Shown here piece after piece: positions 6,733 to 15,000 of a stretch of 21,190 bases of DNA. The stretch is taken from IMG/VR virus record IMGVR_UViG_3300035034_001192, positions 1 through 21,190 of that record; one strand, written 5' to 3'. The translations under genes were made by a program, and so were the position numbers. How positions within the stretch are numbered: position 1 is the stretch's first letter; every line of letters begins with the position of its first letter. Source of the DNA: a virus. The notes under the pieces were generated by a model. That model saw only the letters and a list, made by a program, of their open reading frames with translations. It made no database searches and was not told the origin of the DNA.

Positions 6733-6884
6733 ATCGCATCCTTTATTTTTTCCATAGCGGTTGTCATTTTCACAACAGCGCGTTCTTCAAACTCAGGGTG
6801 GTCGCGCCAACCCATCACAAAAATGCGAGTTTGCATTATGACTGTGATAGTATCGTCCAACAGTGCTGTTATCATTTCTTTCAT
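6729..6884 (-). CDS. 51-residue hypothetical protein
   Basis: A small gene fills the space between the exonuclease and the Cys-rich protein. Its ATG (6884-6882) overlaps the exonuclease stop as ATGA, and its TGA (6731-6729) overlaps the next ATG in the same manner. The translation starts MKEMITALLDDTITVIMQTR and has WRDHPEFEERAVVKM in the second half, so it is two amphipathic helices around a Trp. It has no membrane segment and no recognised family. The double 4-base coupling is the best evidence that it is expressed. Confidence 0.68.
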   Translation of the reverse strand: MKEMITALLDDTITVIMQTRIFVMGWRDHPEFEERAVVKMTTAMEKIKDAI

Positions 6885-7408
6885 GATCTAGGCCCTAAAG
6901 CTTTTTGAATACAGATTGCTTGGTGTTTAGCGTCAGCAAGTGCGTTGTGATAAGTTCCATCACGAGGAACGCTTCGAATGTCGAACTGGAACAAATCAAA
7001 CACTGTCCTGGTATCGCGCACGTTATAATATTTCCAAGGAACCTTGATGCCCACATACTTTAGAGCATGTTCAAGAATCGGTGCATCAAAAGTTGCGCCA
7101 TGACACCAAATCTTTTCACCACCGACAGACTTGAAATATTTAACAAAGTTTTGCAGTGCTTCAACAACCGACAACTGGTTAGGAACCAAATGATCTTTAG
7201 CTTCTTGTGATTGTTTAGACCACCAAGCAACGGTGTTTGGGTCAGTGAAGAAACCCATGTTGGTAGAATCTTCAACGTCAAGGTTGTTATAAAACTCTTC
7301 ACCCATTTCAGACCCTTGTGGGTTGAAAGCAACTGCACCTATGGACAAAGTAACGCACCCTGGTGTAGTACCTAATGTCTCTATATCAACCATTATGTCT
7401 TTGAGCAT
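6881..7408 (-). CDS. DEDDh 3'-5' exonuclease (DnaQ/RNase T-like)
   Basis: The 175-residue protein has all motifs of the DEDDh exonuclease family: Asp8 and Glu10 in VDIETLG (motif I), Asp108 in HGATFDAP (motif II), and His154 plus Asp159 in YHNALADA (motif III). It resembles stand-alone phage and bacterial exonucleases of the Rv2179c/ExoVIII type, which degrade 3' ends of RNA or DNA. It has no polymerase attached. It sits in the accessory minus-strand cassette, overlapping the membrane-protein gene by 16 bases and the 51-residue gene by 4. It could trim nucleic acid for replication, or act on host RNA or DNA. Activity is well supported; substrate is not. Confidence 0.9.
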   Translation of the reverse strand: MLKDIMVDIETLGTTPGCVTLSIGAVAFNPQGSEMGEEFYNNLDVEDSTNMGFFTDPNTVAWWSKQSQEAKDHLVPNQLSVVEALQNFVKYFKSVGGEKIWCHGATFDAPILEHALKYVGIKVPWKYYNVRDTRTVFDLFQFDIRSVPRDGTYHNALADAKHQAICIQKALGPRS

Positions 7409-7647
7409 CTAACGTATCCTTTTCTTGAAATGTGTGTTTCATTAATTTTTCGCGCAAAAAACGGAAGAATTAAAAATGAAGTAAATAGAGTAGTAGGTAA
7501 TAATATTAAACCTATGAAAAACCAACTCCAGTTCCCACGTATAGCAAAATAAAGAGGTCCTAACAGGAAACACCAGAGCATCGACATGCGACCACCATCG
7601 TTCACCTTATAATTGTTAAGAGGGTTAAGGAAGTATTTTTTAGCCAT
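7393..7647 (-). CDS. Small membrane protein (DUF2628-like)
   Basis: The 84-residue protein starts with a polar YFLNPLNNYK segment, then has two hydrophobic stretches: about residues 22-37 (MLWCFLLGPLYFAIRG) and 40-63 (ending in FLILPFF). A basic, polar tail follows, so it is probably a two-pass inner-membrane protein. The Leu-Trp-x-Phe-Leu-x-Gly-Pro-x-Tyr-Phe pattern resembles DUF2628-like proteins. Phages use small membrane proteins for superinfection exclusion or host modification, but nothing here proves that. The ATG overlaps the upstream stop as ATGGCTAA. Confidence 0.7.
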   Translation of the reverse strand: MAKKYFLNPLNNYKVNDGGRMSMLWCFLLGPLYFAIRGNWSWFFIGLILLPTTLFTSFLILPFFARKINETHISRKGYVRCSKT

Positions 7648-7867
7648 TGGTAACTCCGTTCTTTAAGTTTTTAACGAATTTTTCAAAGTCTGTGATTTCA
7701 ATTTTTAACGTGTCTTCGTTGTCTACATCAGGTAAACAACCTCTTCTAAAATCTCTGAAAGAAATAATCTCTACTTCAGAATGTTCAGACAGAGCTTCTT
7801 TAATAAACTGAGAAAGTAAAGATTTCCCGGAGCCTTCTTCACCTTCGATTTTAATTGTTACTGTCAT
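7640..7867 (-). CDS. Mini P-loop NTPase-like protein
   Basis: From the ATG at 7867 the protein has 75 residues. A beta strand (TVTIKIEG) leads into the Walker A loop GEEGSGKS (9-16), then a helix, a second strand (VEIISF) and an acidic C-terminal helix. This is only the first half of a P-loop fold; no Walker B or lid is present. The phage family may bind nucleotide without hydrolysis or work as a partner to another protein. A longer frame to 7996 would run across the whole divergent promoter region, so the 7867 start with AGGGAT 9 bases upstream is preferred. It is the first gene of the cassette. Confidence 0.68.
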   Translation of the reverse strand: MTVTIKIEGEEGSGKSLLSQFIKEALSEHSEVEIISFRDFRRGCLPDVDNEDTLKIEITDFEKFVKNLKNGVTNG

Positions 7868-7901
7868 CGTGGTATCCCTGATTAAGTTGTTGGTGAGACG
7901 A

Positions 7902-7930
7902 ACCTTAACAACGTTGATAACTTTTGTCAA
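7902..7930 (-). promoter_or_regulatory. Candidate promoter of the accessory cassette
   Basis: TTGACA reads on the minus strand from 7930 to 7925, and TAAGGT follows after 17 bases (7907-7902). The -10 keeps only the first, second and last consensus bases. It points toward the mini P-loop gene about 35 bases away. Confidence 0.45.
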
Positions 7931-7954
7931 TGTAAAAGAATGAAAAAACATGTA

Positions 7955-7983
7955 TTGACATGCAAATCGTTTTAAAATACTGT
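7955..7983 (+). promoter_or_regulatory. Candidate promoter of the primase operon
   Basis: A perfect -35 box TTGACA (7955-7960) is followed after 17 bases by TACTGT (7978-7983), a weak -10. It points toward the AlpA-like gene at 8017. A weak -10 would fit a promoter that needs an activator. Confidence 0.4.
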
Positions 7984-8016
7984 GTGGTTCTGACAAACAC
8001 CATAACAGGTTTTAAA

Positions 8017-8190
8017 ATGATTGTTGCCCAAAAAACTTTAACGCTTACAGAAGTCGCCACATATTTAGGTATTGAAAAACGCACACTCTATAACATGATA
8101 GAGGATGGTCGATTTAAAGTAGCACCTATAAAAGACCTAAACCCCAGAAGATGGAATGTTGAAGCAATTGATGCTTGGCGCTTAGGTTAA
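8017..8190 (+). CDS. AlpA/MerR-like helix-turn-helix protein
   Basis: From the ATG at 8017 the protein has 57 residues and is almost entirely one winged helix-turn-helix: LTLTEVATYLGIEKRTLYNM is the helix-turn-helix, and the strand pair with RRWNVEAIDAWRLG is the wing and last helix. This is the excisionase/AlpA (HTH_17) type. In phages such proteins act as excisionases, transcription activators or replication regulators. No integrase is in the window, so a regulator of the primase gene 30 bases downstream is more likely. The longer frame from 7960 would start inside the -35 box and is rejected; CAGG lies about 8 bases before the chosen ATG. Confidence 0.8.
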   Translation: MIVAQKTLTLTEVATYLGIEKRTLYNMIEDGRFKVAPIKDLNPRRWNVEAIDAWRLG

Positions 8191-8220
8191 TCATTTTATA
8201 AATTACAAGAGACAATATAC

Positions 8221-10542
8221 ATGCAACCTGAATTAACCCAAGCATTTATACATGCACTGACAGGAAACGCGGAGAACCCGGTCGATTGGCGAGCCATTCA
8301 CGATCGCGACAAAGGTGAGCAAGGTGTTAACCTTCGCGGTACTTTTACAGAGGTTTGGCAGCAACTGCAAGATTACAACAGTAAAGGGTGGGGAATATTC
8401 ACATGTATAAACGCTTTTAACGGTCAAGGGCAAACATTAAACTGCATTAGTCACATTCGCACCCATGTTGTCGATTTGGACGATGCGCTGTCCTCTCACG
8501 CGTCCTATGAGCAAGCCTCGAACTCGGTGCTACCGCCACATGTTGCAGTTCAATCCAGCCCTAACAAATTTCACCTCTATTGGTTCGTTGAACCTTATAC
8601 AGGAAACGATTTTTACACCACGCACCAACGTAAATTTGCGCAACTATATAATGGTGACAAAGTAATAATCGACCCAACAAGGGTTATGCGTGTTCCAGGT
8701 TTTAATCACTGTAAAGGTGAACCTACACCGGTTAGTTGCTGGTCGGTGTCAAACAACGCACCTTATACCAGTGCACAAATACAAGAACATCTTTCAAACG
8801 TTAATGTTATTGAACATGTCAGTTCAAGATCACCGCTAGGCACTTCTGAAATGCAAGCTCCGTCTCTGGAGTGGGCCACACTTGCCCTTAATTTGCGTGA
8901 CCCTAACACACTTACTCGCGGTGAATGGTTAACAAGCAGTGCTGCTTTTAGACAATGCACATATAATGCGGCTGACCAAGAAACCGTTTTGGAAATATGG
9001 CAAAAATGGTGTGCTAGATACACTGAACATCAAGGGAATGATGTTGGTGAAAACATGAAAATGTGGAAGACATTTGAAAAAGGAACTGAAGTTGGTTGGT
9101 CACATTTCAAACGTGTTACGGTGATTGACGCACATATATTAAACAGTGGTAAATCTGCTGTACCACCAGCACAAGAGCTAAAACCGCAAAGCGTTCTTAC
9201 ACCTGTAACTCTCAAGGAAGATGAAGAAGAGGAGTTTGGTGAAATATTGGACACATACAGTAAAAGAAGATGGTTTAAGAATTGTTTCTTCGTTGCTAGT
9301 GAAGGTCAGATATTCACACCTTCAGGAAGGTTTATGAACAGCAACAAGTTTAACGGTAAATACGGTGGTAAACAATTCTGCATGTCCACAGCCGGCTCAA
9401 AGGTGATAAATGAACCTTGGCAAGCAGCTCTAAGAGCAACAGATTGGCGAATCCCTAACGTAGACCATGTTAGATTCTTACCCGAGAAAAATTTTTGTGA
9501 CATTGTAAAAGATAGCATGGGTAGAAAAGGTTTGAATACTTATATACCAGCACAGATTGAAATGGAACATGGTGACGCTACGATTTGGACAGATCATTTG
9601 AATAAAATGTTTGCTTGTGTTGAAGACCAGAATATATTTTGTTCTTATTTAGCGCATTGTGTCAAATACCCAGGTTATAAAATCCCTTGGGCACCGTTGC
9701 TACAATCAATGGAAGGTGCTGGAAAAACTATCTTTGCACAGGTCATGCAGCACGCTGTGGGCGAAATGTATACCTACAGCCCTAAAGCACCTGAACTCGT
9801 GTCATCAGGCTCTAAATTCAATGCTTGGATGCGTTCTAAGTTGATAATCATTGTTGACGAGATAAGAATTGATGAACGTCGAGAGTTGATAGAAATTCTT
9901 AAACCTATGATTACAGATGTTCGTGTTGAAGTGCAAGCCAAGGGTTCTGATCAGGAAATGGAAGACAATTGTGCAAACTGGGTTTTCTTTACTAACCATA
10001 AAGATGCCATACCTGTTGGTAAAAATGGCCGTCGTTACTGTGTGTTCTTCAGTCCTTTGCAGACAAGAAAAGATTTGTTAAACGCAGACATGGGTGACCA
10101 ATATTACAAAAAACAAAGAGATTGGTTGGATGTCAAAGGTGATAAAAAAGGTTTGAAGATCATCACTCAATGGTTGATGGATTACCCTGTGGAAAAAGGT
10201 TCATTACCAGGGAGAGCACCTGATAGTTCTTCGTACGAAGAAGCTTTACGCATCAGTCGTTCACCACTTGAGGTTCTTTTGGACGAGAAGACAGACAACA
10301 AAGAGTACGGATTTAAAAACGGGTACGTCAGTTTGACAATGTTCACAAAAGCTGTAGCAAATAGTAAAATGCGAACACCACCTGAACATGTTTTGAGGTC
10401 TATACTTGAATCAAGGGATTATTGTGAACTCGGTACTTACACACGCATATTAAGTAACGAAGATTTTGGTAAACCACCGTTGTTGTTCGGAAAAGATTCA
10501 AGAATGTCGATAGAAAACTATGAGGCAGCGCAGGCGGGTTAA
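8221..10542 (+). CDS. Primase-polymerase fused to superfamily-3 helicase
   Basis: This 773-residue protein is probably the central replication enzyme. The N-terminal half resembles RepB/AEP-type primases: VVDLDD with Asp85 and Asp87 as metal ligands, QSSPNKFH with His118 (the S-x-H motif), and Asp151 followed by RVMRVPG. The C-terminal half is a DUF5906/D5-like superfamily-3 helicase with Walker A EGAGKT (498-503), Walker B IIIVDE (Asp546, Glu547) and the sensor-like WVFFTNH segment. It would lay primers and unwind DNA. A helical linker of about 150 residues joins the halves. It follows the AlpA-like gene by 30 bases with AAGAGA 9 bases before the ATG. It ends head-on with the minus-strand tail operon, overlapping by 4 bases. 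Confidence 0.88.
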   Translation: MQPELTQAFIHALTGNAENPVDWRAIHDRDKGEQGVNLRGTFTEVWQQLQDYNSKGWGIFTCINAFNGQGQTLNCISHIRTHVVDLDDALSSHASYEQASNSVLPPHVAVQSSPNKFHLYWFVEPYTGNDFYTTHQRKFAQLYNGDKVIIDPTRVMRVPGFNHCKGEPTPVSCWSVSNNAPYTSAQIQEHLSNVNVIEHVSSRSPLGTSEMQAPSLEWATLALNLRDPNTLTRGEWLTSSAAFRQCTYNAADQETVLEIWQKWCARYTEHQGNDVGENMKMWKTFEKGTEVGWSHFKRVTVIDAHILNSGKSAVPPAQELKPQSVLTPVTLKEDEEEEFGEILDTYSKRRWFKNCFFVASEGQIFTPSGRFMNSNKFNGKYGGKQFCMSTAGSKVINEPWQAALRATDWRIPNVDHVRFLPEKNFCDIVKDSMGRKGLNTYIPAQIEMEHGDATIWTDHLNKMFACVEDQNIFCSYLAHCVKYPGYKIPWAPLLQSMEGAGKTIFAQVMQHAVGEMYTYSPKAPELVSSGSKFNAWMRSKLIIIVDEIRIDERRELIEILKPMITDVRVEVQAKGSDQEMEDNCANWVFFTNHKDAIPVGKNGRRYCVFFSPLQTRKDLLNADMGDQYYKKQRDWLDVKGDKKGLKIITQWLMDYPVEKGSLPGRAPDSSSYEEALRISRSPLEVLLDEKTDNKEYGFKNGYVSLTMFTKAVANSKMRTPPEHVLRSILESRDYCELGTYTRILSNEDFGKPPLLFGKDSRMSIENYEAAQAG

Positions 10543-10871
10543 GGTTTCGGGAATTTTAGTTCAACTTCTGCTCTCAGAGTCTGAATGTCAGCAACTCTTT
10601 TTTCCACATCTTCACCCATTTCTTTTTTCCACATCAAAACGGTCAAAGCTTCAAGCGTTGCGCCTCTTTTATTATATTCTGCGCGGCGATCATCTTTGTA
10701 TTTGTCACCTGTTATGTAAGCAGCCTTTCTAGCTTCTGCATTAGCTTTATCTACATCCCGCTCTGCTTGTTCTTCGGCGGTCAGTAAATAATGAACACCT
10801 TTCTTAGTTTTCACGGTAGTGGAAACAGGCACCTGTTTTTTCTCACCTTTTAGATCGATAACTTCTTTCAT
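10539..10871 (-). CDS. Small phage protein next to tail fibre (XkdW-like)
   Basis: The 110-residue protein is highly charged and mostly helical. The segment YKDDRRAEYNKRGATLEALT resembles the RRxxYPxxGDQLDAL motif of small proteins coded after tail fibre genes (XkdW/DUF family), and the end, LKFPKP, also fits. Such proteins are thought to be tail or fibre assembly factors. It is the last gene of the tail operon, with a one-base overlap (TAATG) with the fibre gene. Confidence 0.6.
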   Translation of the reverse strand: MKEVIDLKGEKKQVPVSTTVKTKKGVHYLLTAEEQAERDVDKANAEARKAAYITGDKYKDDRRAEYNKRGATLEALTVLMWKKEMGEDVEKRVADIQTLRAEVELKFPKP

Positions 10872-12025
10872 TATACTGTCTCCTCACCTATTCCTTTAGT
10901 TATGAATGTACCTGACTCTATATCACCGCCTCCGAAGTATATTCTTAAAACATCTACCGCACTAGCAGTCCTAACACTGGCTTTTACATCACTTCCGAAG
11001 CAATTGTTGCTTGAGTTTGTGCCACTGATTTCCCCGCTCATCGCCTTAAACAACGCAGTACCTAGAGGGTTGAATATTCGTATTGTGCCTGATATACCCT
11101 GGCTTGTACCACTTCCTACAGATTCTAAAACTCTGATGTAGGTGCTACCGTCATTGTCAGAGATCACAGAGTTTTGTGCACCTGTGTTAGCGGTGTTGAC
11201 AGTGTTGTGGTATTCATAACTATTTGTGGCTGTTAACACCGTACTTCCTCCGTCTGTGGAGGCCCTGAAAAACAAAGTGCTCTCAGACGCTGGCACAACA
11301 TCTATGAGTTCCACCTCGATTATCGGGAAGTCACGGCTCATGTCGATATCTATGTATGCGGAGCTACTGGCCGCTTGCGTTTCAATTGTCGTGATTCCTC
11401 TACCTGAAGATACAACAGATGTACCGTCAGCTTTAGCTATGTTCGTTACTAAAACAGTGTTTGCGGCTGTGGACTGGCATGTTAGAACGTCACCAGCAGC
11501 CGTGGTGAAGTCTGCACCACCCGGCAATGTTATACCTGAACCGTGAGTTATGGTTAAAACCCCGTCAAACTGTAGTACAAAATTTCTATTAGCCGCAACG
11601 GTTATCACACTAAAACCTGTTGTTCCTGTCACATCTGACATGTCACCATCAGTACCTAGAACCAATGGTGAAGCAGACGCAATGTCAGCTCCTTTAGCCC
11701 GACCGATATATTTACTATTGGGGTCTAAGAACCCACCTAACTGTGGTGTAAGGTCGCCCACGATATTGGGAGTAGCACTTGGTGTGAACAACAAAGTGCT
11801 TGTGTTAGCAGTTCCGATAACAATGTCATCGGTTCCGTTGAAAATGTTCACAATCCAAGGGTTTGTTGTTGTGTCAAGCCATAACATTCCTGCAACAACA
11901 TAGGAGGGTCGAGAAGTACCACTGTGGTTAGTTCTCACATCTTCTTGAAAACCGGTCAGCAAAGTGTCCAATAAGTTAACCCCTGAAGGGTTTGATGCTG
12001 CAAAATCAATACCGTTTTGTGACAT
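10871..12025 (-). CDS. Tail fibre protein
   Basis: The 384-residue protein carries a module very common in phage tail fibres: a short N-terminal part with GMLWLDTTTNPW, then DLTPQLGGFLDPN, KYIGRAKGADIASASPL and the DGDMSDVTGTTGFS repeat-like beta region up to about residue 205. The N-terminus would bind the tail tip and the C-terminal 180 residues, rich in Ser, Thr and Gly, would form the receptor-facing beta part. It ends with a short Gly-rich segment. It lies directly after J with one-base overlap (TAATG). The receptor cannot be guessed. Confidence 0.82.
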   Translation of the reverse strand: MSQNGIDFAASNPSGVNLLDTLLTGFQEDVRTNHSGTSRPSYVVAGMLWLDTTTNPWIVNIFNGTDDIVIGTANTSTLLFTPSATPNIVGDLTPQLGGFLDPNSKYIGRAKGADIASASPLVLGTDGDMSDVTGTTGFSVITVAANRNFVLQFDGVLTITHGSGITLPGGADFTTAAGDVLTCQSTAANTVLVTNIAKADGTSVVSSGRGITTIETQAASSSAYIDIDMSRDFPIIEVELIDVVPASESTLFFRASTDGGSTVLTATNSYEYHNTVNTANTGAQNSVISDNDGSTYIRVLESVGSGTSQGISGTIRIFNPLGTALFKAMSGEISGTNSSNNCFGSDVKASVRTASAVDVLRIYFGGGDIESGTFITKGIGEETV

Positions 12026-15000
12026 TAAGAAGTTCTCCCATAACCGGCTGAAATAAAATCAAAAGACCTGGCAACATAACCGGATGCTGCATTGTTGTAA
12101 ACTTTTATCACAAAACCTGTGTTTGTTTTTGATATAAATTCTATCTTATCATCGACACTTCCGTTTTGCAAGGTGATATTGACGGACGGATTGTTCTTGA
12201 ACGCCATACCGTAAACCACGGTAGCACCACCGATTGGGCAATCCATGTCTTCACCTGTTTCATATCTGTCAGGCATGTCAACAGATACATCCGCAGTGGA
12301 TACTTTAGGTGTCACGTTGACATTAGAACTATTTAACACAAGTCTGAACTCTATGTATCTAAAACTGCGACTACCGTTGACAAATTCTTCCCAAGCGGTA
12401 AAAGTTATATTATCATCACTTTGCCGCATTTCAAGAGTCACTGACCATATATCAGGTGTTATACCTCTGACAGAAGTTAAATCTCTGATAGAACCAAAGG
12501 AGCGAATCAAAGTTCCTGCCGCACCACGGATTACAGCCGTGTCACGAATTACAGCAACAGAACGTATGTTTAAAAATTCTGTGGGTACTGCTAATATGGA
12601 CGAGGAAATAACAGACTGATAAACCGCTCCGACATCAATTTGAGGATAATAATAGTAACCTGCAGAACTTGTGTCTATCAGTGTCAAACTCGTTCCTTCA
12701 ACTCGAGTGTTTACTTTAGTGCCTGTCCAACCTGTTTGACCCGAAAGGTTTTCGACCACGTTTATCAAATTACCACTGTTTTCAGAAAGGATTGTTGTTG
12801 CGGTGTCACTCTCGTTTCCTGAAAGGTCTATTGCTTTGATTAAATATGTTCCGATTTGTATAGGGAAAGAAACACGATTAGTTCTCACATCTGCGGCAAG
12901 AGTTTGTGATGTTTCCCAAGTTGCACCTGTGGTCAAACCTGTGAAGCGTAAGAAATAGTGTGAAAGATCAATTTCAGAGTTTGCCGTCCATTCAAAATAA
13001 CCAATGCCTTCATGAACACTGACTTTAAATCCACTAACAGACGCAGGGTTCCCACCTGCTCCAGTGAAGAATGTGCTGTTCAATTGCAAAGCTTTTGATA
13101 TCAGTCTTGAGCCTGTTTGAGACTGATAGAAAACATGAACATCATAATTCGTAGAGTCCTGTAAACCTGTCAACACTATTTTTTGTGGAGAACTGGACAG
13201 AAGATCAGGTTTTGTCCATGTAGTTGCGCCTGTCACTCGAATCTTAACAACAGGCTCAACACCTATCGTGTTGATGTTGAGTAAAGGTATTATCATTCTT
13301 GTGACAAAACTACCGTCACTGTTGCGCGACATTACTGTTTCGTCACTGAGTATTGCACCACCTGATTGCGGTGCAAACGGTGCAAATAGATCAGCAGGCA
13401 GAGTCACGTTGCTGTTGAAAGCAGGTATCACACCTGTTGCTGCATCAAACCTAGCAGGAGCATAATTTATTGCAGTGATGCTCGCGTTTACATTCTTGTC
13501 TAGTTTTATATCTTTTATTAAGAGGTCTAGTTCCAAACCATCCTCAACAAAACTACATAAACTCCCTATTCCAGGAGCGGATGCAACAGCGATTGGTGTT
13601 GTGAAGGTGAGCGTGTTTGTTTCACCCACTGAAGTGGTGAGAGAATAGTAATTAAAACCTGATGCGTCATGATGTCTTATTCTAGCTGCAAAATTGCTCG
13701 CTGAAGGTATTGTAATAAAATCATCTATAACGACAGACACAACTGTGGTTGGTGAACCTGGGTTGTCATAAACCAACTCTTTAATCCGACCTTGACCGAC
13801 ACCGACCAGTATAGTGTCATTGACAAAAACAATTCTGTCACCACGATTGAAGGAAAGGTTTTCGATGTCCATCTTGAAAGTGTGAGTTTCAGGTTGTAGT
13901 TTTGCACTAGCAAGATATAAACGAGCATAATAATACGCTGCTTCAGGGTCCGTACAACTTGTGAATTGTAATCTTTCCAGCAACGTAGCGTTTGCAGCAG
14001 TATAACCATCCGCGTAAACAATGCGTTCGTCAGTTTCATAACCAATTGTGGGATTGCGAAACTCCACTCTCAGACCATGAGGTATTTCAGGGTAACTTAT
14101 ATTCCCTTTATAGTTCCAAGAGTTTCTAGGTGTGACCATACCTTTAATCACAGGACGCTCATTGTCCACAATTACACCATAAATGCCGTGTACTTTATGT
14201 GGTGTCGCCATCCCCGACGCTGCAATATCATTTAACAAATCATCAATGCTTGTTTCATAATCCACAACTCTGTTATAAGTAAGACCTTTCAACGCGCAAT
14301 AATCTGACCAATCCTCTAATGCATCAACGTCTATGCGAGCGTCAACAAGATTTTTAATGAAAGCAGGGCTTTGTAAAACATAACGATATATTGCGGCAGG
14401 GTTGGAAGAGATACCTGTTTCCCATGAAGAACCGTTATCATAGTTTAAAATTGAAGTAGAGACAATTGCGTTAAACCTGTCCACAGTTCCGTTGAGTTGG
14501 TCGGTCGCTAATATACGCAATGCACTACCTGATAGACCTTCTTTGAGCACAGGTGCTCCGTAAGTGACATTTTTCAAGGCGGTCCAATGAACTTTGTCAA
14601 GAACCCTAGTACTTACTGAGTCATGCGTTTTTCTTTTAATTCTCACATCATATTGATTTTGAGCAGGGAGAACAGCGCGTATCGAAACTCTCACAGCTTC
14701 ACCGGTAGCATTAGTAACTGTTGTAGGAGATAGAGCAGTGAAACCACCACCAGAACCTGTTACCCTGTATTCTGCTTGAAGCTCGACTGTTCTGTTCTGT
14801 CTTGCACCAGTGTTGTCGTAGGTTACCAAACCTTGTTGAAAGGTGATGTCAATTTCAAATTCGTCTACATTTTGCTGCGTTGTTCTTGTTGCGTATCCGT
14901 CTGCTTTTTCTAATAATATTGAAAGACTTTCTTGAAAATAATCAGAAGGGTAAAGACTTACGCCATCACTCAAATCACTTGACAACTTGTGTTGCAGTTG

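Larger units (their letters stand above)
7868..8016. promoter_or_regulatory. Divergent regulatory region between accessory cassette and primase operon
   Basis: These 149 bases hold diverging promoters. The plus strand has TTGACA (7955-7960) with a weak TACTGT 17 bases later. The minus strand has TTGACA (7930-7925) with TAAGGT 17 bases later (7907-7902). The gttgttggtga / ttaac / cgttgataac block at 7886-7921 is shared with the region at 2943-3053, suggesting a common regulator. Confidence 0.55.

Noticed and set aside
7868-7996. N-terminal extension of the mini P-loop protein
   Set aside because: The extension would cover the divergent promoters, and its residues are not related to a P-loop fold.
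7960-8016. N-terminal extension of the AlpA-like protein
   Set aside because: It would begin inside the -35 box and adds residues foreign to this short helix-turn-helix family.
8017-8190. Excisionase paired with an attachment site
   Set aside because: No integrase or att-like repeat is visible in the window, so excision is not supported here.
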